DNA of 14,888 nucleotides from UMGS1851 sp900555605. GTDB lineage: Bacteria; Bacillota; Clostridia; UBA1212; UBA1255. The notes beneath the pieces were generated by a model. That model was not told the origin of the DNA. It did not search any database and saw only the letters and a list, made by a program, of their open reading frames with translations. Position 1 is the first letter of the stretch, and each line of letters begins with the position of its first letter. Where the stretch lies: positions 1 through 14,888 of the forward strand of contig CABROF010000064.1 in assembly GCA_902472555.1 (NCBI GenBank). Reading direction: 5' to 3'. The translations under genes were made by a program, and so were the position numbers. Below, piece by piece: positions 7,623 to 13,779 of the stretch.

Positions 7623-8279
7623 TTATTTCATCAGTTCCGCCGCAATGTCGCCGGCCAATATCACAAAGCCCTCCTCATTGGGGTGCAGACCGTCATACAA
7701 ATATTGTGCCGCTGTCTCTTCGGTAATCCGGCTGTTCCGGTTCAAGTCAGCCACCGCAATCCCGTATGCTCCGCACACCTCCCGGATGGCGCGGCAATAA
7801 TCCTCCAAGCGATAGCCAAGCTGATTGATGCCGTTTTCTCCCGATTCCGCCTCCATGATCCGCTGGAGCGGCGTGGCAAATACGATCTGGGCCCGCGGGC
7901 ACTGTTTCTTCAGGACCCGACACAGGAAACCCAATGCACCGTAAAAGGTTTCCCGGGCTTTTGTTCCGTGATCTTCCCCGGAATTCCATTCCGCCGCATC
8001 AGAAAAGGTTCCTATTTGCATATTATAATGATAGTCATTGGTACCGCCAAATACGAAGACCAGATCCGAATCTGTCGCCACTGCCGGCGCCCGTCCGACA
8101 AAGCTCCATTCCGACGGGCCGGAAATCGTGCTGCCTGCCAGACCATAGCTGTTTACAGCGCCGGCCTGCAGCAGCTGCTGTACCTTGTACTGGTAATTTT
8201 CAAATGCAGTAATACTGTCTCCTAAAAAGCTTAACGTTTTACCTTCCCAAAAATTTTCGTCATGATGGGGCTTACACAT
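7623..8279 (-). CDS. SGNH/GDSL-family hydrolase (esterase/lipase type)
   Basis: A 218-residue hydrolase of the SGNH superfamily. The four blocks are present in order: GDSIT with nucleophile Ser22, Gly49 in GLAGST, Asn81 in GGTND, and Asp196/His199 in DGLHPN. No signal peptide is visible, so it should act in the cytoplasm. Family members remove acetyl or other acyl groups from sugars, or cleave lipids or peptidoglycan substituents; the substrate here cannot be read directly. It follows the propeller glycosidase after a 17-base gap, and AAGGAG overlaps the stop of that gene, so the two are probably co-transcribed and translationally coupled. The ribosome binding site is 13 bases from the ATG, rather far, but no better start exists. 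Context suggests de-esterification of the same carbohydrate the glycosidase handles; that is inference. Confidence 0.9.
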   Translation of the reverse strand: MCKPHHDENFWEGKTLSFLGDSITAFENYQYKVQQLLQAGAVNSYGLAGSTISGPSEWSFVGRAPAVATDSDLVFVFGGTNDYHYNMQIGTFSDAAEWNSGEDHGTKARETFYGALGFLCRVLKKQCPRAQIVFATPLQRIMEAESGENGINQLGYRLEDYCRAIREVCGAYGIAVADLNRNSRITEETAAQYLYDGLHPNEEGFVILAGDIAAELMK

Positions 8280-8296
8280 ATTCTCTGATCCGCTCC

Positions 8297-9436
8297 TTAT
8301 TCCGTAATATCGTTTCCTGTGCTGACGGTGCCGTCACTGTTCCAGAAAAATTCCTTCAGCTGCAGATACTGCTCCCAGCCCGGTATGCGCGTTGCGTAGG
8401 AGATGTACCATTTTCCTTTAAATTGAAATACTTCACTGCAGGACGGCACATGAGCGGTATCCCCCGTATGATTCTCGTCGCCGATCAAAAGCCCCATATC
8501 CTGCCAGCCGCTGACCGGGTTATCAGAGACCGCATAGGCAGTGCCTTTTCCGCAGTTGGTATAAAAGAAATAATACAAACCGCCGTGTTTGATCAGAAAG
8601 GGCGATTCCGGGACATGTCTGCAGGAGGGAAAGTCAAACCTGTCTACATCTTCCCAATGATAAAGATCCGTTGATTTAATAATCCCCGTGGCGCCCCGGG
8701 CAGTCCCGTCCTCCCGCTTATACGATGTACAGAAATACATGTAAAATGTACCGTCGTCATCCCGGAACACCATATTGTCTCTGCAGTCGGACCAATGGGA
8801 GGCATCCCAGGGACACCAATCTCCGGGAATATAAATCGGATTTTCTTCATACCGCTGCCAGCTGTTTAGGTCTTTAGATTTGGCAAGGCATACGGCCTGT
8901 GCCACATTTTTGTTGACGCCTGTATAGAACATCCAGAATTCTCCGTTATGCGCAAGGACAGCGGGCGACCACACCTGATAGCTGTCAATACCGCCTTTCT
9001 GCGTCGTTACCGCCGGCCGCTTGATCTCCCAATGCAGCAGGTCGTCGCTTACCGCATGGCCGATGGTATCCCCGAACCGCTCCGGCCAATCATAGCCGAT
9101 AAAGGATCGATTGTAAAATACGTGCATTCTGCCTGCATGCTCGATAAAGCAATGATCCACAAAGGCGCCGCCGGGTTCCGCGAATTTTCCTTTCAGCGGA
9201 AGCTCTCCCCGCTCCAGCGCTTCCACATAAGCCAATGCGCGGTTAAACAGATTTTCCTCATCCAGCCCTTCCGGATAGCCAACGCCTCCCGCAGGCACGG
9301 CCCCCCGATGAATCAGGTCCGCCCGGTCCGCCAGGGCGTCCACCGCAGCCGTGGTTTTCACATATTCAAAGTCCTCTTTTGTTTTAAAAGGCGCCACCCG
9401 TGCCTTTAAATCAATATACCTATCAAAAAAATCCAT
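8297..9436 (-). CDS. Five-bladed beta-propeller glycosidase, GH43/GH32-like (clan GH-F/GH-J)
   Basis: A 379-residue protein with repeated blade motifs such as HAVSDDLLHWE, FWMFYTG, FYMYFCTSYK and KSTDLYHWEDV, typical of five-bladed propeller glycosidases. Candidate catalytic residues are Asp94 (GAFVDHCFIEH), Asp220 (CRDNMVF, like the RDP motif) and Glu277 (VPESPFLIKHGGLYYFFY, like the acid Glu of GH43). Their spacing fits the Asp-Asp-Glu triad of clans F and J. The first 84 residues form a charged, probably helical extension before the first blade, and no signal peptide is seen, so it should be cytosolic. AAAGGAGG (complement of 9444-9451) seven bases before 9436 fixes the start; the longer frame to 9535 would run through the untranslated leader. 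A fructosidase, arabinosidase or a new specificity are all possible. It forms a two-gene unit with the SGNH hydrolase. Confidence 0.82.
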   Translation of the reverse strand: MDFFDRYIDLKARVAPFKTKEDFEYVKTTAAVDALADRADLIHRGAVPAGGVGYPEGLDEENLFNRALAYVEALERGELPLKGKFAEPGGAFVDHCFIEHAGRMHVFYNRSFIGYDWPERFGDTIGHAVSDDLLHWEIKRPAVTTQKGGIDSYQVWSPAVLAHNGEFWMFYTGVNKNVAQAVCLAKSKDLNSWQRYEENPIYIPGDWCPWDASHWSDCRDNMVFRDDDGTFYMYFCTSYKREDGTARGATGIIKSTDLYHWEDVDRFDFPSCRHVPESPFLIKHGGLYYFFYTNCGKGTAYAVSDNPVSGWQDMGLLIGDENHTGDTAHVPSCSEVFQFKGKWYISYATRIPGWEQYLQLKEFFWNSDGTVSTGNDITE

Positions 9437-9556
9437 ATGGATCCCTCCTTTGTCTCCTTTTCGATGCGCTCCGGCGCTCATATCTCCCATTTTTATTCTC
9501 ATTCCGCGGTACCTGTATTTGGCGTTCTTTATCATACCATCTCTGATTGTTGCTCT

Positions 9557-9585
9557 ATTATAAGGAAAAGGGATCCGTAAGTCAA
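9557..9585 (-). promoter_or_regulatory. Sigma-A promoter of the glycosidase-SGNH operon
   Basis: On the - strand, TTGACT (complement of 9580-9585) and a perfect TATAAT (complement of 9557-9562) are separated by 17 bp. The predicted leader is about 115 nt. The promoter begins only four bases after the U tract of the preceding terminator, so the two-gene unit is transcribed separately from the aminotransferase. Confidence 0.85.
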
Positions 9586-9588
9586 TCG

Positions 9589-9630
9589 AAAAAATAGCCC
9601 CCGAAATACGGTTTTCCGCTTTTCCCGGGG
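9589..9630 (-). terminator. Rho-independent terminator of the aminotransferase gene
   Basis: On the - strand CCCCG (complement of 9626-9630) pairs with CGGGG (complement of 9599-9603), with interior AAA/TTT and CGG/CCG pairs, followed by GCTATTTTTT. Good stem plus U tract. The 70 bases between it and the aminotransferase stop hold nothing else I can identify. Confidence 0.75.
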
Positions 9631-9703
9631 TACCGGGGATCAGCCTGTATATGCGCGGAAAATCGTGGAGGCAGGAAGGCGGTGCAGACTTCCCCGCCAG
9701 ATT

Positions 9704-10909
9704 TTAGCCCAGATGGGTATCTCGCTGAGGCGCTGTATTTATTTCATTACATGCAGCGGCCTTTTGGGGGAGGCAGCGCCGATCCGATATAATCGTTAAA
9801 ATTGCATCACAGACCGCGTCCGCCTCCTCCAGCGTCAGCTCCGCGTACAGGGGCAGCGTCAAAACCCGGGCGGCGATTTTCCGCGCAACAGGCGTATCGG
9901 CGCTTTGATATGCGGACCGATAGCAGGTCAGGTCGCTGAGCAGCGGATAAAAATATTTCCGTACGTATATTTGATATTCCCGTTCCATGCGGAACGCGAT
10001 TTCATCCCGGTTCACGGCCAGCACGCTATCATCAAACAACACGGGAAAATAGCTGTAATTATATAGAATCCGATCATTGCTCCATGAAAACACACGAATT
10101 CCCGGAACGCCGGAGAGCCGGCGGATGTAATGCTCTGCAAGCAGCCTGCGCTGCGCAATCTGACAGTCAAGCGTCTCTAAGTTTGCCAATCCCATGGCAG
10201 CGTGGAACTCTGTCATTTTTGCATTATACCCCACATAAGAGGCATCCTCTTTAGAAGTAAGGCCGAAATTCTGCAGCGCCGCAAGCCGGGGCCGCAGCGT
10301 CTCGTCTCCAAAGGCCAGGCCGCCGCCTTCCACGGTGTGAAAAACTTTCGTTGCGTGGAAGGAGAACATAGACGCATCTCCAAAGGAACCGATTCCTCTT
10401 CCATTCACAGTAACGCCGAAAGCATGTGCTGCATCATAGATCACTTTTAAACCGTATGTATCTGCGATTTCTGCAATCCGTTCCGTGTTGCAGGGAAATC
10501 CGTATACGTGAACGGGCAGGATCGCGCAGGTTTTATCCGTGATGAGCGGGATGATCTTTTCCTCGTCTATCGTACAGTCGCTTTCTTTGATATCACAAAA
10601 AACCGGCGTCAGTCCGTTCATGGAAACCGCATGGGCAGTAGAAGCAAAGGTAAATGGAGTTGTGATCACCTCTCCCGACAGGTTCAGCGCCCGCAGTGCG
10701 GCATCCAGTGCCAAATGGCCGTTTGCCGACAGCACCATATGCGCCACCCCGAGACGTTCACAAAGCTGCGCTTCCAGCCGCCGCACCACAGGCCCGCCGT
10801 TCGTTAGCTGACGGCTGTCCCATACAGAAGCTAAGTTTTCGATATATGCCTGTATATCCGGCAAATACGGCCGTGTCACATAAATCGGCGTTTCTCGTTT
10901 CTTTTTCAT
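9704..10909 (-). CDS. DegT/DnrJ/EryC1/StrS-family PLP aminotransferase (sugar aminotransferase)
   Basis: A 401-residue fold-type I aminotransferase that typically transfers an amino group, usually from glutamate, to a keto-sugar or keto-inositol. The family pattern is clear: Gly-rich LTNGGPVVRRLE near the N terminus, TTPFTFASTAHAV, the PLP-pairing Asp159 in YDAAHAFG, and the Schiff-base Lys188 in SFHATKVFHTVEGGGL. It is full length; the last 25 residues are a poorly conserved tail. The ribosome binding site AGGTG is close to the ATG and only moderate, consistent with control in the structured leader. It is divergent from the LacI/oxidoreductase frame and probably shares regulation with it. 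An oxidoreductase next door could make its keto-sugar substrate. Biosynthesis of a surface amino sugar or an antibiotic-like sugar are both possible. Confidence 0.92.
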   Translation of the reverse strand: MKKKRETPIYVTRPYLPDIQAYIENLASVWDSRQLTNGGPVVRRLEAQLCERLGVAHMVLSANGHLALDAALRALNLSGEVITTPFTFASTAHAVSMNGLTPVFCDIKESDCTIDEEKIIPLITDKTCAILPVHVYGFPCNTERIAEIADTYGLKVIYDAAHAFGVTVNGRGIGSFGDASMFSFHATKVFHTVEGGGLAFGDETLRPRLAALQNFGLTSKEDASYVGYNAKMTEFHAAMGLANLETLDCQIAQRRLLAEHYIRRLSGVPGIRVFSWSNDRILYNYSYFPVLFDDSVLAVNRDEIAFRMEREYQIYVRKYFYPLLSDLTCYRSAYQSADTPVARKIAARVLTLPLYAELTLEEADAVCDAILTIISDRRCLPQKAAACNEINTAPQRDTHLG

Positions 10910-10918
10910 CTCACACCT

Positions 10919-11059
10919 GTTCTTTCGATCAGACTGCCGCCGCTGCTGCAGTCTGCAGCCTCTGCGCTGTTCAATCTGCCGCAGCAGACCGGGACGGCAC
11001 TTTTGCAGATCCGCGGCAGATTGGATCCGGCCGCTGCTGCATATGCCCTGGGGAAATCA
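10919..11059 (-). promoter_or_regulatory. Structured 5' leader of the aminotransferase gene
   Basis: The 313-bp gap between the divergent genes includes a leader of about 150 nt with two perfect stems. Stem 1 is CAATCTGCCGC (10972-10982) with GCGGCAGATTG (11013-11023), 11 pairs. Stem 2 is CAGACTGC (10930-10937) with GCAGTCTG (10948-10955), eight pairs, ending 12 bases before the ribosome binding site. The - strand also repeats GCAGCAGCGG in both regions. The CTGCCGC of stem 1 could instead pair with the GCGGCAG beside stem 2, so alternative folds are possible. I see no U tract, so any switch would act on translation. No known riboswitch or T-box motif was recognised. Confidence 0.4.
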
Positions 11060-11065
11060 ATCGTT

Positions 11066-11094
11066 ATTTTACCATTGCCGCAGATAAATAGCAA
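11066..11094 (-). promoter_or_regulatory. Probable sigma-A promoter of the aminotransferase gene
   Basis: On the - strand TTGCTA (complement of 11089-11094) and TAAAAT (complement of 11066-11071) are separated by 17 bp. Transcription would start near 11059 and give the long structured leader. The -35 is imperfect. Confidence 0.6.
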
Positions 11095-11145
11095 TTGTGC
11101 GGCAAGTGCATTTTATCTATTCTGCACAAAAAACGTCCCTCATAA

Positions 11146-11155
11146 TTGTATACAA
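11146..11155. promoter_or_regulatory. Palindromic operator candidate TTGTATACAA between divergent genes
   Basis: A perfect 10-bp palindrome lies between the divergent promoters, seven bases upstream of the LacI -35. A second hyphenated palindrome, TGTTT-G-AAACA (11163-11173), overlaps that -35. A spaced pair TTGTGC/GCACAA occurs at 11095-11100 and 11124-11129. Any of these could be sites for the LacI-family protein. The TTGTATACAA core is more reminiscent of GntR-family operators than of the CG-centred LacI consensus. Confidence 0.45.
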
Positions 11156-11161
11156 ATGATA

Positions 11162-11190
11162 TTGTTTGAAACATTCTGAAAGAAGATAAT
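11162..11190 (+). promoter_or_regulatory. Sigma-A promoter of the LacI/oxidoreductase frame
   Basis: TTGTTT (11162-11167) and GATAAT (11185-11190) are separated by 17 bp, 33 bp upstream of the ATG at 11223, which has AGGGAGG at 11210-11216. The -35 is embedded in a short palindrome, which suggests repression by occlusion. Confidence 0.65.
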
Positions 11191-11222
11191 ACAGCTGTGA
11201 GCAAACAGCAGGGAGGCACGCA

Positions 11223-13649
11223 ATGAAGGAGAAGGCGGATAAACAGGCTACGGCTGAAACAATCGCACAGACTGCCGGCGTTTCCAAATCAACGGTGTCA
11301 AAGGCGCTGAATAATTGCGCAGGGATTGATGCGCAGGTCAAAGACCAGATTGTCCGGCTTGCCAAGGAGCAGGGATATGCGCCGAAAAACCAGCAGAAAC
11401 ACGCACAGAATCAGCAGCAGAAAATCGGCATCATTATGCCTGCAAACCCCTCCTATTTCTGGAAGGAAGCCATGCAGGGGATGAGCGAAGCCGCACGCCG
11501 CCTCGGGATCCTATGCATATACAGCCTCTATTCTAAAATCTCAGAGGATGAAACAGACATCGTATATTGTGTGGAATATCTAAGATCGGTGCAGGCGGAT
11601 CTCTATATCGTAGTACCATCTCACGGTGAAAAGGCCGCGCGGGCCATTGAGGCGCTGACGGCAATTGCACCGGTGGTATATTTCAACAACAGCCTGAATA
11701 CCCCGCATCTGTTTTTTGTCGGACCTGATGCAGAAGCAGACGGCGCCGCGTTAGCGCGCGCATCGGCTGCGCTGCTGCGGGAAAAACCGCGGCTGCTGGT
11801 GGTGGACAGCAGCCGGAATCAAAAGGCGGAGATCCGAAAAGCGTCGTTTCTGCAGGAGGCGCGTCGTCTCATCCCGGAACTGAAAGTCGCCGGGGAAATC
11901 GCCATTGAGAGTCAATCCTTGTTTTCCTCCATGCTGGCCAGAGAAATCCATCAGCAGTATCAAAACCGCTTCGACTGCATCTATGTCGTGCAAGGCATTG
12001 TGCCGAGGGTCTGTCTGGCCCTGGTCAAGCTGAAGCTGGCCGGGCAGATTCCCTGTATCGGTTATGAATATCCCGCCCAAAGCAGGCGTTATCTCGAAGA
12101 CGGTACAATTTGGGCGCTTTCCGTACAGCGGATCCGGCGTCAGGGGCAGGTCTGCATAGAGGCGGCGGCCCGTTATCTGCAGGAGCAAATTCTCCCCGCA
12201 GACAGAGCGGTAACCGTTCCGTCTTATCTCATAGGAAAAGGGATCCCGCGGGAAAAAAATACGGACTCCGGCCACGCGGATGCGGCCGTCGGATATCGTC
12301 AGCAGTCTCAGAGCATCATCGGGAGCGCCTCCGCCGCAGCGGGCCATTCCCGTGAAAATAAAACAACAGATCAATACAACAGCGTCTGCGGAAGAAAGGA
12401 GCCTAAAATGAAAAAAGTGAAAATCGGCGTGTTTGGAGCAGGCAGAGGCCAGTCTATGATTGACACCGTTTCTTTTTATGAGGAAGCAGAGCTCGTAGCG
12501 GTGTGCGACCAATATGAACCGCTGCTCAGGTTATGCGCCCAAAAAGCAGAAGAGCGCAATCTGAAGGTAACCTGTTATACGGATTTCGAAGAATTTTTCC
12601 GGCATGATATGGATGCGGTCATATTGGCCAATTTTGCAAACGAGCACGCGCCCTATGCTATCCGCCTGCTGAATTCCGGCCGGCATGTGGCCAGCGAAGT
12701 GCTGGCAGTTAAGGATATGGCGGAAGCCGTGGCACTGACAGAGGCCGTGGAGCAGAGCGGCAAGGTCTACGCTTATTTAGAGAACTATTGTTATTTCCCC
12801 GCCACCACGGAAATGCGGAATCTGTACAGAGCCGGAAGGCTCGGCGAATTCCAGCACGGCGAAGGCGAATATATCCACGATTGCGAGGGCGGATGGGCCG
12901 GTCTCACATACGGCGACAGAACACACTGGAGAAACACAAAGCCCGCGACATTTTACAATACCCACAGCCTCGGCCCCATTATACACATCACCGGAACACG
13001 TCCCGTGCGTGTGATCGGTATAGAAAACGTATTTTCGGAGCGGCAGCGGAATATGGGAAAATGCAGCGCAGAGGGCTGTATGGAAATCCTGCAGATGGAC
13101 AACGGCGCCATGGTAAAATCCATCCACGGCGGCATGAAACGGGAGCCGGCTTCTGTCTGGTATGCAATCTATGGATCCAAAGGCATGGCAGAATCCGACA
13201 GATGGAGCGAAGGCACCGGTACCGTATACCTGTACCAGCCTGAGGAGCATACGGAAATGGTAAAATACCAGCCGAAGCCTGCAATTGAGAGTGATCTCGC
13301 GGCGAAAACCTTAGGGCACGGCGGAAGCGATTTTTATACAGTTCACTATTTTATACAAAAAATCTTAGGCAGACAGGAGGGCATCGAGAACTCCATTGAC
13401 ATTTATGAAGCCCTCGATATGTGTATTCCCGGACTGTTGGCCCACCGTTCGGTCTGCAATGGCAGCATTCCCATAGATGTGCCGAATTTCAGAAACAAAG
13501 AAGAGCGTGAACCGTATCGGAACGATACCTGGTCCACCTGGGGCGAGGGGAAAAACAAAGCGCCCTATACCAGGGACGGCAATCCGGAAATTCCGGACGC
13601 CGTATATGATCGGATTCGTCAGGAATGGCTGGATTCACAAAAACAGTAA
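11223..13649 (+). CDS. LacI-family regulator fused in frame to a Gfo/Idh/MocA oxidoreductase
   Basis: A single uninterrupted frame of 808 codons. Residues 8-56 are the LacI helix-turn-helix and hinge (TAETIAQTAGVSKSTVSKALN). About 67-340 form the periplasmic-binding-like sensor, ending at PSYLIGKGI where LacI proteins normally end. Residues 342-395 are a polar linker rich in Gln, Ser, Ala and Asn. Residues 396-808 form a complete NAD(P)-dependent Gfo/Idh/MocA dehydrogenase with the Rossmann motif VKIGVFGAGRGQSM and THSLGPI in the substrate-binding half. The usual Glu-Lys-Pro motif is replaced by Glu492-Val-Leu, so the common catalytic Lys is absent there. A strong internal ribosome binding site precedes Met396, so the enzyme may also, or only, be made separately. 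LacI of about 340 residues and an enzyme of 413 are each normal full lengths. It is divergent from the aminotransferase and upstream of a transporter. True fusion, dual products and recent merging of two genes are all open. Confidence 0.85.
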   Translation: MKEKADKQATAETIAQTAGVSKSTVSKALNNCAGIDAQVKDQIVRLAKEQGYAPKNQQKHAQNQQQKIGIIMPANPSYFWKEAMQGMSEAARRLGILCIYSLYSKISEDETDIVYCVEYLRSVQADLYIVVPSHGEKAARAIEALTAIAPVVYFNNSLNTPHLFFVGPDAEADGAALARASAALLREKPRLLVVDSSRNQKAEIRKASFLQEARRLIPELKVAGEIAIESQSLFSSMLAREIHQQYQNRFDCIYVVQGIVPRVCLALVKLKLAGQIPCIGYEYPAQSRRYLEDGTIWALSVQRIRRQGQVCIEAAARYLQEQILPADRAVTVPSYLIGKGIPREKNTDSGHADAAVGYRQQSQSIIGSASAAAGHSRENKTTDQYNSVCGRKEPKMKKVKIGVFGAGRGQSMIDTVSFYEEAELVAVCDQYEPLLRLCAQKAEERNLKVTCYTDFEEFFRHDMDAVILANFANEHAPYAIRLLNSGRHVASEVLAVKDMAEAVALTEAVEQSGKVYAYLENYCYFPATTEMRNLYRAGRLGEFQHGEGEYIHDCEGGWAGLTYGDRTHWRNTKPATFYNTHSLGPIIHITGTRPVRVIGIENVFSERQRNMGKCSAEGCMEILQMDNGAMVKSIHGGMKREPASVWYAIYGSKGMAESDRWSEGTGTVYLYQPEEHTEMVKYQPKPAIESDLAAKTLGHGGSDFYTVHYFIQKILGRQEGIENSIDIYEALDMCIPGLLAHRSVCNGSIPIDVPNFRNKEEREPYRNDTWSTWGEGKNKAPYTRDGNPEIPDAVYDRIRQEWLDSQKQ
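12395..12410 (+). promoter_or_regulatory. Internal ribosome binding site and ATG for the oxidoreductase half
   Basis: AAAGGAG (12395-12401) is six bases before ATG 12408-12410, which opens MKKVKIGVFGAG, the canonical N terminus of a Gfo/Idh/MocA enzyme. Translation here would give a 413-residue stand-alone enzyme (12408-13649). The site is as good as any start in the window and decides that a separate product is likely. Confidence 0.75.
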
Positions 13650-13676
13650 TCTATTTTCAAGCAACGCAGAGCGCTT

Positions 13677-13729
13677 TGCCTGATGCGCCGGCAGCCGCAG
13701 AAAGCGGCTTTTGTCCAGCGCATCAGGCA
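13677..13729 (+). other. Long perfect hairpin between oxidoreductase and transporter genes
   Basis: TGCCTGATGCGC (13677-13688) pairs perfectly with GCGCATCAGGCA (13718-13729). Inside it AGCCGC (13693-13698) pairs with GCGGCT (13704-13709) around AGAAA. No U tract follows, so it is not a canonical terminator. It may stabilise the upstream mRNA, serve as a processing site, or partially attenuate expression of the transporter, whose start is 50 bases further on. Confidence 0.55.
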
Positions 13730-13779
13730 TACCGTGCGTCCCGCCGTTAACAGCGCTTAAACCCCTCGGAGGAAGCTTT

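Noticed and set aside
10931..11041. CTGCCGC/CTGCTGC repeats as a CRISPR-like or tandem repeat array
   Set aside because: The copies are short, unevenly spaced and in both orientations; they are better explained as stem-loop arms of the aminotransferase leader.
11751..12512. 253-codon open frame on the - strand across the LacI/oxidoreductase junction
   Set aside because: No recognisable domain and atypical composition; it is opposite a clearly coding frame.
13711..13779. Earlier in-frame ATG for the EamA transporter
   Set aside because: It falls inside the loop side of the perfect hairpin and lacks a ribosome binding site; ATG 13780 has GGAGG at good spacing and starts directly with the first membrane segment.
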